From assembly GCF_902729405.1 (NCBI RefSeq), contig NZ_LR746496.1, forward strand, positions 1,798,001 to 1,862,000: a stretch of 64,000 bases of DNA. The letters are read 5' to 3'. Shown here piece by piece: positions 31,383-39,164 of this stretch (its first letter is position 1; the number at the start of each line of letters is the position of its first letter). This stretch comes from Acididesulfobacillus acetoxydans. Lineage in GTDB: Bacteria > Bacillota > Desulfitobacteriia > Desulfitobacteriales > Desulfitobacteriaceae. The translations under genes were made by a program, and so were the position numbers. Under the pieces are notes generated by a model, which saw only the letters and a list, made by a program, of their open reading frames with translations, was not told the DNA's origin and made no database searches.

Positions 31383-32510
31383 GTGAACTCAAGGGAACGG
31401 GTTAAACTTGCTTTAGCCCATAAAGAGGCTGACCGGGTGCCCATCGATAACGGCGGCATTGTCTCCGGAATGCACGAGGCGGCCTACGTTAAATTAACAC
31501 AATTTCTCGGTGTCGACGCGAAAGTCTCGCTGTATGATCCTATCCAGAGGCTGGCAAGCGTCGAGGAGCCAATCCTGAAACGGTTGCATGTAGATACCCG
31601 CTATCTTTATGCGCAGGCCGGAGCGGGTTGGAACTATCAAGAAGATGAAGAGGGCTTCTGGTATGATGAGTGGGGCGTGAAGCATCATCACGTCGGTTAT
31701 TACGCCGATTCGGTCGAACATCCGCTGGCCGGAATGACTCTTAAAGACCTGAAAGCGTACAAATTTCCTGATCCTCAGGATCCGGCACGTTTCGCTGGAC
31801 TAAAAGAAAAAGCCCTGGAATTGTACGAGAAAACAGAGTATGCTTTGGTCGGTGGCACCATTGGCGCTCTGTATGCTCCGGCTTGGGACTTGCGAGGGTA
31901 TGAGCAGTTTATGTTCGACACGGCGGCAGACCCTGCCTTTGCCAACTACTTGCTCGATAAATTGCTCGATTGGTGGCTGGGGTTCTATGAAAGCTATCTT
32001 GATGCGATCGGGGATAAAATCGAGTACCTTTGGACAGGTGATGACTGGGGGCAGCAATCGGGCCCCCTTATCAGCCCGGTTTCCTTCCGTGAGACGGTAA
32101 AGCCGCGTTTTGCCAAGCTGCATCAGTTTATTAAGAGTAAAACAAAGGCCAAAATCGCTTACCACAGTTGCGGCTCAGTGTATTGGGCTTTGCAGGATTT
32201 TGCGGAAATGGGCGTGGATATAATCCAACCTTTGCAGCCCTCGGCCGCCGAGATGGATGACTCGGAGCGAATTAAGCGTAATTTCGGCGACATTCTGGTC
32301 TTACACGGGGGTACGAATAACCAGGGAACGTTCCACCTTAACACTGAGGCGGTGATTGCGGACGCCAAACGCAGAGTTGCCGCTCTTGCCCCGGGTGGCG
32401 GTTACATTTTTTCCTCTGGCCACAATATTCAACCCAACTGTCCGCCGGAAAATATTTTGGCCTTGTTTGACACCGGGTATGAATCTGGACGCTATCCCAT
32501 AGGGGGCTAA
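31383..32510 (+). CDS. UroD-family methyltransferase, second copy
   Basis: A 375-residue UroD-superfamily protein, distinct from the one at 26436. Start SRERVKLALAHKEADRVP is typical of this family. The putative zinc ligands are H261-x-C263 (YHSCGS) and C353 (PNCPPEN). Such proteins act as corrinoid-dependent methyltransferases in methanol, methylamine, methoxyaromatic and related systems. GTG at 31383 has a perfect GGAGGTGA 5 bp upstream. It is followed after 8 bp by the LacI gene, so it belongs to the transporter operon. Confidence 0.82.
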   Translation: MNSRERVKLALAHKEADRVPIDNGGIVSGMHEAAYVKLTQFLGVDAKVSLYDPIQRLASVEEPILKRLHVDTRYLYAQAGAGWNYQEDEEGFWYDEWGVKHHHVGYYADSVEHPLAGMTLKDLKAYKFPDPQDPARFAGLKEKALELYEKTEYALVGGTIGALYAPAWDLRGYEQFMFDTAADPAFANYLLDKLLDWWLGFYESYLDAIGDKIEYLWTGDDWGQQSGPLISPVSFRETVKPRFAKLHQFIKSKTKAKIAYHSCGSVYWALQDFAEMGVDIIQPLQPSAAEMDDSERIKRNFGDILVLHGGTNNQGTFHLNTEAVIADAKRRVAALAPGGGYIFSSGHNIQPNCPPENILALFDTGYESGRYPIGG

Positions 32511-32518
32511 ACCTAGCG

Positions 32519-33559
32519 ATGAAAGTGAACCTCAAAGATGTAGCCAGACTGGCCGGAGTTTCTGTCGCTACAGCCAGCCTGGCACTGAACAACAAGGGAG
32601 CCAGTAAAGAGACGGTCGAGCGGGTGACGGCGGCGGCCCGGAAACTAAACTACGTGCAAAATTCGCTTGGCCGCAGTCTCATCACCGGACGCAGCTGCAC
32701 GATTGCCCTTTATATTCTTAACGACAGGGATAACCCGGATTTAACGGGAGAATGCACCTATTTCTATCCGTTTATGCGTGGAATTTTAGGTGAGGCAGAG
32801 AAGGCGGGCTATGCGCTTAGCTTTGCGGTCAAGCTCTGGGACGAAGTCGAAAAGAATAGCGTGCTTGGGCAAAGCGCGCAAAACAAGTCGTGTGACGGGA
32901 TGATTATTGTTCCTCAATATACCCATCCTTACAGTTTTCTGCCGGATTTGGAGCGGCTGAAATTCCCGTATGTGCTGGTGAATCCTTCGGCCTCTTTTGA
33001 TAAAGGGAAGACCGTTTCTCTCGATAATTACACCGGTGCGGCGAAGGCGACGAAACACCTGCTCGAATCGGGGTGCAAAAAACCGGCTTATATTAACGGC
33101 TCGGAAAACCACTTTGACGCCGTACGGCGCAGACAGGCTTTCTTGGACGTGACGAGCGCGGCCGGCATCAAAGTAGAAGAGAGTGCCCTGGTTAATGGCA
33201 ATTTTACAACCCGGAGCGGAACGGAAGCGATGCAGGAACTGCTGAGACGCGGTACGGCATTTGACGGGATATTCTGCGCCAATGACTACATGGCCGCCGG
33301 GGCCATGAATGTTCTCTTGGAGTCAGGTTACAGAATTCCGGAGGACGTTCAAATCGTTGGCTTTGATGATACGGAGATTGCTCGCTCTATGCGGCCCAGG
33401 CTGACAACGGTGTACAATCCAACCTTTCAAATAGGTGCCCAAGCCATGCGGCGTCTGTTGTCCTATATTGAAGACCCAAACCATCGGGCTTCCGAAAAAG
33501 TCTTCGCTGCGGAACTGGTCGTTCGGGATTCGACGCGGGGGACGGACAAACTTGGCTGA
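32519..33559 (+). CDS. LacI family transcriptional regulator
   Basis: A 346-residue LacI/GalR regulator. The N-terminal HTH is LKDVARLAGVSVATASLALN, then hinge helix LNYVQNSLGRSL. A periplasmic-binding-like ligand domain follows (about 60-340), with the C-terminal FDDTEIARSMRPRLTTV characteristic of the family. It is the last gene of the transporter/UroD operon and most probably binds the AAAACGTTTT palindromes at 26313 and 26405, so the operon would be autoregulated by the imported solute. Confidence 0.93.
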   Translation: MKVNLKDVARLAGVSVATASLALNNKGASKETVERVTAAARKLNYVQNSLGRSLITGRSCTIALYILNDRDNPDLTGECTYFYPFMRGILGEAEKAGYALSFAVKLWDEVEKNSVLGQSAQNKSCDGMIIVPQYTHPYSFLPDLERLKFPYVLVNPSASFDKGKTVSLDNYTGAAKATKHLLESGCKKPAYINGSENHFDAVRRRQAFLDVTSAAGIKVEESALVNGNFTTRSGTEAMQELLRRGTAFDGIFCANDYMAAGAMNVLLESGYRIPEDVQIVGFDDTEIARSMRPRLTTVYNPTFQIGAQAMRRLLSYIEDPNHRASEKVFAAELVVRDSTRGTDKLG

Positions 33560-33818
33560 GGCAAGCGGCTCTTTTTCAGCGCTCTTGCGGATTACGCCGA
33601 GGTAACAAATATGCTTGCGAAAAAGGTTCCACATCAGTTAAACACCATAGCTGGTGGATTCTCACGAGAATGTCAGCAGGGCACTCAAACCGTTAAAACC
33701 CTTGTTGGACGTCGCGGCGCCTATCATGCGCCGCTTACGGAGTGCGGAAAGTCTGTCTGGCAATTGTAGTCGGGAAAAGAAACTTAAAGTGGAAAAGAAA
33801 CGAGGAGGCAGACAAAAG

Positions 33819-34448
33819 ATGCTGCGAGAGGAAATAAGAGAACATGTCATTCTCGGCCATGCAACCGAAACGGAGACGGGGGTACAGGAACTGTTGACCG
33901 CCCAAGTGAGTGTGGACGAAATCATCCAGCAAGTCTTGGTTCCGGCCATGGCGGTGGTGGGTGAGAAGTTTAGGCGAAACGAAATTTTCGTACCAGAAAT
34001 GCTCATCGCTGCCCGGGCGATGCAGGCCGGTTTAGCCGTATTGGAACCTCTGATTTTGCAGACGGGCCGTCAATATATGGGGAGAGTCGTCATCGGTACG
34101 GTCAAAGGCGATTTGCATGACATCGGCAAGAAGTTAGTGGCGACTATGCTTCAAGGAGCCGGTTGGGAAGTCATTGATCTCGGTGTGGATGTTGCTCCGG
34201 AAAAGTTCCTTCAGGCGGTCAAAGAACACAAACCGGAGGTAGTCGGCTTATCGGCTCTTTTGACGACCACTATGCCCAACATGAAAGCGACCATAGAGCT
34301 ATTGAAAGAGGAAGGGGTCCGGGATCAGGTGCATGTTATGGTGGGCGGTGCGCCGGTGACAGAGAAGTTTGCTAAGGAAGTCGGGGCCGACGGCTTTGCG
34401 GCTGACGCCGGCGAAGCGGTGGAAAAGTGTGCGGCATTTGTCGTCTGA
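33819..34448 (+). CDS. corrinoid protein (MtbC/MttC family)
   Basis: A 209-residue methyltransferase cognate corrinoid protein. The N-terminal helical cap (about 1-85) is followed by a Rossmann B12 domain with D-x-H-x-x-G as DLHDIG (lower-axial ligand H100), LSALLTTTM (S-x-L region) and a GG near VMVGGAPV. It carries the methyl group between an MttB-type enzyme and a UroD-type acceptor enzyme. ATG at 33819 has GAGGAGG 9 bp upstream. It stands between the LacI gene and the first MttB gene. Confidence 0.95.
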   Translation: MLREEIREHVILGHATETETGVQELLTAQVSVDEIIQQVLVPAMAVVGEKFRRNEIFVPEMLIAARAMQAGLAVLEPLILQTGRQYMGRVVIGTVKGDLHDIGKKLVATMLQGAGWEVIDLGVDVAPEKFLQAVKEHKPEVVGLSALLTTTMPNMKATIELLKEEGVRDQVHVMVGGAPVTEKFAKEVGADGFAADAGEAVEKCAAFVV

Positions 34449-34502
34449 AATTTCCACGGCAACTTCAGTCGCGGCGGTACTGAAATTCGTCCTTGATATG
34501 TT

Positions 34503-34540
34503 GAAAAAGCTGCCCGCCCTCACAAAGCAGCTGCTTTTTC
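34503..34540 (+). terminator. terminator-like hairpin 1 after the corrinoid gene
   Basis: GAAAAAGC pairs with GCTTTTTC, with inner AGCTGC/GCAGCT pairing. The T-rich right arm makes it a plausible intrinsic terminator. Confidence 0.6.
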
Positions 34541-34562
34541 GTCGTTTGCCCTACCAAGAGAG

Positions 34563-34581
34563 CCGCATATTCTGCGGTTTT
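34563..34581 (+). terminator. terminator-like hairpin 2
   Basis: CCGCA, loop TATTC, TGCGG, then TTTT. Short but well formed; second of three hairpins in series. Confidence 0.55.
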
Positions 34582-34590
34582 CGCTGTACC

Positions 34591-34633
34591 GGGAGCTCGG
34601 GATATTGACAGTATCTCGTGCTCCCTTTGTTTG
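34591..34633 (+). terminator. terminator-like hairpin 3
   Basis: GGGAGC-CG-GATA pairs with TATC-CG-GCTCCC around a 7-nt loop, followed by TTTGTTTG. The three hairpins together should separate the transporter operon from the MttB operon. Confidence 0.65.
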
Positions 34634-34916
34634 TGTGATACCGCGAAATCGGGTGCATAGCAAGAATGGAAGGTGGTCGAAGTATAACTATGACAGAGTT
34701 AAAAGTGAGGAGCGGTGGCGCTTCTTGGAATCGCTGTCTCGCAACAGAGATTTGTCTCACAAATGAGAAGGGGCAGCGATAGGGTGAGAGTCCTTTGATG
34801 TTATTCTTCATACGGCTTAATCCCATCTCAAGATTGAGACGGAGTAGTTTGTCAGATGAGTTTCCCGTTCAATCGGGAGTACCGGTAGCGGGGAATAGCG
34901 TGGTTTGAATTCAGTG
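34634..34916. other. leader region with possible activator sites
   Basis: No gene recognised. It contains the inverted repeat ATCGCTG (34733 region) with CAGCGAT (34775 region), and two related TTTGTC...ATGAG segments near 34755 and 34849. Given the sigma-54-like promoter just downstream, these are candidate enhancer-binding-protein sites, but this is inference only. Confidence 0.35.
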
Positions 34917-34934
34917 TTGGCATGCGACTTGCAT
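34917..34934 (+). promoter_or_regulatory. sigma-54-type promoter of the MttB operon
   Basis: TTGGCATGCGACTTGCAT matches the -24/-12 consensus TGGCAC-N5-TTGC. GG is at 34919-34920 and GC at 34931-34932, 12 bp apart as required. It lies about 130 bp ahead of the first MttB start. A sigma-54 activator would be needed; none is encoded in this window. Confidence 0.65.
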
Positions 34935-35064
34935 AGAATAAATGTGTAACTTAAATGCGGATAGTTCCGGGTCGAAGGGTGCGCCCAAAGTGAAGAATCT
35001 TCCCGGTCAAGTGTTGATTGCCGCGAAGTGAATGTGATCTCGGAAGAAGGAAGGAGATGCAGAG

Positions 35065-36510
35065 ATGTTCATGGGAGGAAATGAGGGCGGTTCCTATCGG
35101 CCTCTGACTCAACAAGAGATTGAAATGCTGCATAAAGCCTCCATGCTGGTTTTTGAAGAGGTGGGAATGGAAGTTCACAGCCGGAGGGCTCTGGAGATCT
35201 TTGCCGCAGCCGGGGCTGAAGTGGACTTTCCCAACCGGCGTGTGCGCGCGGACGAGTCCTGGGTCATGAATCTGGTCAAAAAGGCCCCCTCCCAAGTTAA
35301 ACTCTGTGGCCGGGAAGAAAAACATGACTTGGCCCTCGGCGGCAAAAAAGTCTATTTGGGTACAGGCGGAACGGCGCTCAATGTACTTGATTTGGAAAGC
35401 GGCCGGCGCCGGGCAAGCACACTGGCGGATGTGCGCCGGACCGCCCGGTTAGTGGATGCGCTGGAGAATATTCACTTCTTCGTTTTGCCGGTTTACCCTT
35501 CCGATCTGGCCAAAGAAAACGTGGATGTCAACCGGTTTTTTGCCGGTATGAGTCATACCGGTAAGCATGTGATGGGCGGGGTCTACACCCAGGAGGGGGT
35601 GCGCAAGGTGATCCGTATGGCTGAGGCGATAGCCGGAGGCAAAGAGGCTTTGCGCCGCCGCCCGTTCATCTCCATGATCACCAATATCATGAGCCCGCTC
35701 AAAATGGACGGTACTTATACGGACTTAATGCTGACCGTGATGGAAGAAGGGATTCCCCTGGCTACGCCGCCGGCACCCATTGCCGGGGCGACTTCGCCGG
35801 TTACTTTGGCCGGCACCATGGTCCAGCTCAATGTTGAGGCGCTCAGCGGGCTTTTGTTGGCACAATTAGTCAATCCGGGCATGCCTGTCTTGTACAGCGC
35901 CGTGCCCACGACCGCCGACATGCGGACGATGGGATTTTTATTCGGCGCCGTGGAAAACGGAATAATGAATGCCGCGGCGGCCCAGTTAGCCCAGTATTAT
36001 CATTTGCCTCTCTATGCCACGGCAGGGGTGACGGAGGCCAAAATCCCGGATGTCCAATCCGGGTATGAAAAGATGAGTACCTCGCTTTTGGTGGCTCTGG
36101 CTGGGGGCAATTACATCCATGATGCAGCCGGGTTGCTCGAATCCGGGTTAACGGTTGCTTATGAACAATATGTACTCGACGACGAGATTAACGGCATGGT
36201 TGTTCGAGCGGTAAGGGGGATGGAAGTCGACAAGGAGACACTGTCCTTGGACGTGATCAAGCGGGTGGGTCCCGGCGGCAACTATATTGTGGATGACCAG
36301 ACCTATCAATACATGCGCACGGAGTTTTTCTTACCCAATGTGGCAGACCGTTCGCCAAGGGCCTTGTGGGAGAGCAATGGTGGGTTGGACGGGCGGGAAA
36401 AGGCGCGCCGGATTGCCCGGAAGCTTCTGGCGGAACATGAGGTAAGCCCAATTGATCAGGCCGTGGTGACCGCTCTGCAAACCGAGATGCCGGAATTAAT
36501 TGTAGACTGA
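35065..36510 (+). CDS. MttB-superfamily (non-pyrrolysine) methyltransferase 1
   Basis: A 481-residue TIM-barrel protein of the trimethylamine methyltransferase superfamily, uninterrupted by an amber codon. It therefore resembles the MtgB/MtpB/MtcB group, which demethylates glycine betaine, proline betaine or carnitine, rather than true pyrrolysine MttB. Typical segments are MLVFEEVGMEVHSRRALEIF (at its limits), ATSPVTLAGTMVQLNVE, and the C-terminal RTEFFLPNVADRSPRALWE. ATG at 35065 follows AAGGAGATG. It should pass the methyl to the corrinoid protein at 33819 or 38511. Substrate unknown. Confidence 0.9.
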   Translation: MFMGGNEGGSYRPLTQQEIEMLHKASMLVFEEVGMEVHSRRALEIFAAAGAEVDFPNRRVRADESWVMNLVKKAPSQVKLCGREEKHDLALGGKKVYLGTGGTALNVLDLESGRRRASTLADVRRTARLVDALENIHFFVLPVYPSDLAKENVDVNRFFAGMSHTGKHVMGGVYTQEGVRKVIRMAEAIAGGKEALRRRPFISMITNIMSPLKMDGTYTDLMLTVMEEGIPLATPPAPIAGATSPVTLAGTMVQLNVEALSGLLLAQLVNPGMPVLYSAVPTTADMRTMGFLFGAVENGIMNAAAAQLAQYYHLPLYATAGVTEAKIPDVQSGYEKMSTSLLVALAGGNYIHDAAGLLESGLTVAYEQYVLDDEINGMVVRAVRGMEVDKETLSLDVIKRVGPGGNYIVDDQTYQYMRTEFFLPNVADRSPRALWESNGGLDGREKARRIARKLLAEHEVSPIDQAVVTALQTEMPELIVD

Positions 36511-36526
36511 GAATGGAGCGAAAAGT

Positions 36527-38494
36527 ATGCCATTGGCGCTAGGGATCGATACAGGTGGCACCTATACGGATGGTGTCTTGCTGGAGTTGAAGATGGGGAA
36601 AGTTCAAGCCAAGGCCAAATCTTTTACGACGCATGAAGATCTGACTCTCGGCATCCGCGCTTGCATTGATAAACTCGGCTTGGCAGATTGGAAGGAGGTA
36701 GCTCTGGTGTCTTTGTCCACGACTCTGGCGACCAACGCCATTGTGGAGGGGCGCGGCTGTCGCGTCGGGCTCATCCTCATCGGGCACGAACCCAGCGGCG
36801 AACTGCCGGCACAGGAGGTTGCGATGGTGGGCGGCGGGCATGACATCAAAGGAAACCCTCAGGCCCCATTGGATCTGGGGGCGCTCCTCCGGGCCATCCG
36901 TAATCTGCAAGGTAAAGTCGATACCTTGGCCATTTCCGGTTTTCTCAGCATTCGGAATCCGGAACATGAGCTTCAGGCTTGGCGAGAGGTCCGGAAAGTG
37001 TGGCGAATACCGGTGGTCTGTGCCCACCAATTGACTACCGCTTTGGGTTTTCACGAACGCACCGTCACCGCTTGCCTTAACGCCCGCCTCCTGCCGATTG
37101 TGGCCGAGTTGCTGACTGCGCTCAGAGCGGTCTTGTCCGAAAAAGATATTGAGGCACCGGTCATGGTGGTTAAGGGAGACGGGTCGCTGATGAGCGAAGC
37201 GATGGCGCGGGAGAAGCCGATTGAGACGATTCTCTCCGGGCCCGCCGCCAGCATCGTTGGTGCCATGTTTTTAAGCGGGCGAAAGCGGGCTCTGGTATTG
37301 GATATGGGGGGGACGACCACAGATATTGCGCTGATTAACGGCGGACAGCCCAGCCTTCATTCGGAGGGGGCCACGGTCGGGGGCTGGAAAACACGGGTGG
37401 AAGCGGCGGCTATTAGCACCTTCGGGCTGGGAGGGGATAGTTACCTTTGGGTGTCGCGGGAAGGAAAACTCAGCTTGGGGCCCCAGAGGGTTTTACCCTT
37501 GGCGGCGGCAGCCGCACGCTATCCCCATTTGGCGGACGAATTAGCGGAGCTGTCTGCCGCTCGGGAAGTCTGGGGTTATCAACCGGTCGACTCCTGGATT
37601 CTCATCAAAAAACCGGCTCAAGGCGACTGGACGGAGTCGGAATGGCAAGTGATCCGGGCTTTGCAGGATGGGGCTCACAATATTTTCGTTTTGGCGGAAA
37701 GGCTCGGGCGGCACGTAGATTTACTGCCTCTTGCCCGCTTGGAACAGGCGCGGGTGGTGGGGCGGATATCCCTGACCCCGACGGATTTGCTGCATGCCAC
37801 CGGTAAATTCACTCCTTGGAATATGGCCGCTTCTCTTGCCGCCGCACGCTTGCAAGCTGGGCGCCTGCACCTGTCTTTGGCTGATTTTCTTGCGCTGGCT
37901 CTGGCCGAAGTACGGAAAGGTTTGGTACGCAGTACTTTGCAAAGCTTGCTGAACGCGGAAGGTTCTAGTGTCGATCTTACTTCGGCTCCGGGGGCCCAAG
38001 TGTTCCTCGAACGTTTTTGGGGGGGTAAAGCTGAAAAAGACTTTAGCGTAAAATTAAATTTGGCTTACCCGATTGTGGCTATCGGCGCGCCCGTGGAAGC
38101 TTACCTGCCGCCCGCGGGGGAGACATTAAACGCAGAGGTCGTGATTCCCGAGCATGCCGAAGTGGCCAATGCGGTCGGTGCCGCCGTAGGGCAGGTGGTG
38201 GAAACGGTGCACACTCTCATCAAGCCGGGTGCAGAAGGCGGGTTTGTGGTTTATACGCCTTGGGCACGGGAAGGGTTTCAGCACCTAAGTGAAGCGGAAG
38301 AGTACGCGGTAAAGCGGGCGCGGGAGGCAGCCCGGCGGAGAGCTGTTAGAGCCGGGGCTGTGGAGCCGCAAATTATCGTTGATAAAAAAGAAGCGCTTGC
38401 CCGTACGGCACTCAGCGATGACATTCTCTTAGTGGAAACGAGTATCACGGCCAGGGCAATTGGACGGCCGGCCTGGAGAACTAAAGTGGGATGA
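36527..38494 (+). CDS. hydantoinase/oxoprolinase family ATPase
   Basis: A 655-residue protein with ASKHA-type phosphate loops LGIDTGGTYTDGV at the N-terminus and LVLDMGGTTTDIALI near 262, plus TLATNAIVEGRG, all typical of the hydantoinase A/5-oxoprolinase family. These enzymes use ATP to open hydantoin or oxoproline rings. No HyuB partner is adjacent; instead it sits between an MttB gene and a corrinoid gene, an association seen often in MttB clusters. It could hydrolyse a lactam in the pathway or, more speculatively, serve the corrinoid protein in an ATP-dependent way. ATG follows TGGAG. Confidence 0.82.
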   Translation: MPLALGIDTGGTYTDGVLLELKMGKVQAKAKSFTTHEDLTLGIRACIDKLGLADWKEVALVSLSTTLATNAIVEGRGCRVGLILIGHEPSGELPAQEVAMVGGGHDIKGNPQAPLDLGALLRAIRNLQGKVDTLAISGFLSIRNPEHELQAWREVRKVWRIPVVCAHQLTTALGFHERTVTACLNARLLPIVAELLTALRAVLSEKDIEAPVMVVKGDGSLMSEAMAREKPIETILSGPAASIVGAMFLSGRKRALVLDMGGTTTDIALINGGQPSLHSEGATVGGWKTRVEAAAISTFGLGGDSYLWVSREGKLSLGPQRVLPLAAAAARYPHLADELAELSAAREVWGYQPVDSWILIKKPAQGDWTESEWQVIRALQDGAHNIFVLAERLGRHVDLLPLARLEQARVVGRISLTPTDLLHATGKFTPWNMAASLAAARLQAGRLHLSLADFLALALAEVRKGLVRSTLQSLLNAEGSSVDLTSAPGAQVFLERFWGGKAEKDFSVKLNLAYPIVAIGAPVEAYLPPAGETLNAEVVIPEHAEVANAVGAAVGQVVETVHTLIKPGAEGGFVVYTPWAREGFQHLSEAEEYAVKRAREAARRRAVRAGAVEPQIIVDKKEALARTALSDDILLVETSITARAIGRPAWRTKVG

Positions 38495-38510
38495 AAAGGG
38501 GGAAAAGCCA

Positions 38511-39149
38511 ATGGGAAATTACTTCTCGGAACTTGGAGAAAATGTCATTAGTGCCAAACAAGAGCGTGTGCGAGAACTGACTCAGAGAGCGCTAGCGGAT
38601 GGGGTGGATCCGGTGGAGATCATCAACAGCGGGCTCATTCCCGGTATGAATGTGGTTGGCGCCCGTTTTAAAGCGGGAGACATGTTCGTCCCCGAGGTGC
38701 TGATGTCGGCCAGAGCCATGAATGCCGGCATGGAGTTGGTCAAGCCGCTCCTTGTGGGCAAGGAAGTCCCTTCCCAAGGTAAAGTTGTCCTCGGCACGGT
38801 TAAAGGCGACCTCCACGACATTGGCAAGAACCTGGTATCCATGATGCTGGAAAGTGCCGGTTACACCGTGATTAATCTGGGTGTGGACGTATCGGCCGCG
38901 AAGTTTCTGCAAGCGGTCAAAGAGAACAAGCCGGACATCCTTGGTATGTCGGCTTTGCTCACCACTACCATGCTTGGCATGAAGGACGTGATCGAACTTC
39001 TGAAAGAAGAGGGCTTGCGTGATCAGGTGAAGGTGGTGATCGGAGGGGCCCCGATTTCCCAAGAGTTTGCCCGAGAAATCGGGGCGGACGGTTTTGCCCC
39101 CGATGCGGGTTCAGCCACGGAACTCTGTCACCAACTGGTGGCTCGCTGA
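38511..39149 (+). CDS. corrinoid protein (MtbC/MttC family), second copy
   Basis: A 212-residue corrinoid protein closely similar in layout to the one at 33819: helical cap with GLIPGMNVVGARFK, then B12 domain with DLHDIG (H102), LSALLTTTM-like MSALLTTTM, and VVIGGAP. ATG at 38511 is 6-7 bp after AAGGGGGAA; the frame is open 51 bp upstream. It is placed directly before the second MttB gene, which is the probable partner. Confidence 0.95.
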   Translation: MGNYFSELGENVISAKQERVRELTQRALADGVDPVEIINSGLIPGMNVVGARFKAGDMFVPEVLMSARAMNAGMELVKPLLVGKEVPSQGKVVLGTVKGDLHDIGKNLVSMMLESAGYTVINLGVDVSAAKFLQAVKENKPDILGMSALLTTTMLGMKDVIELLKEEGLRDQVKVVIGGAPISQEFAREIGADGFAPDAGSATELCHQLVAR

Positions 39150-39164
39150 GCCGGGGAGAAAGGG

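Noticed and set aside
34676-34830. Cobalamin riboswitch upstream of the MttB operon
   Set aside because: I looked for the B12-box and the conserved core blocks and found none. The inverted repeats there do not fit that fold.
37447-37806. Plus-strand 119-codon frame within the hydantoinase-family gene
   Set aside because: Alternative-frame shadow rich in Arg/Gly/Ala without a ribosome binding site.
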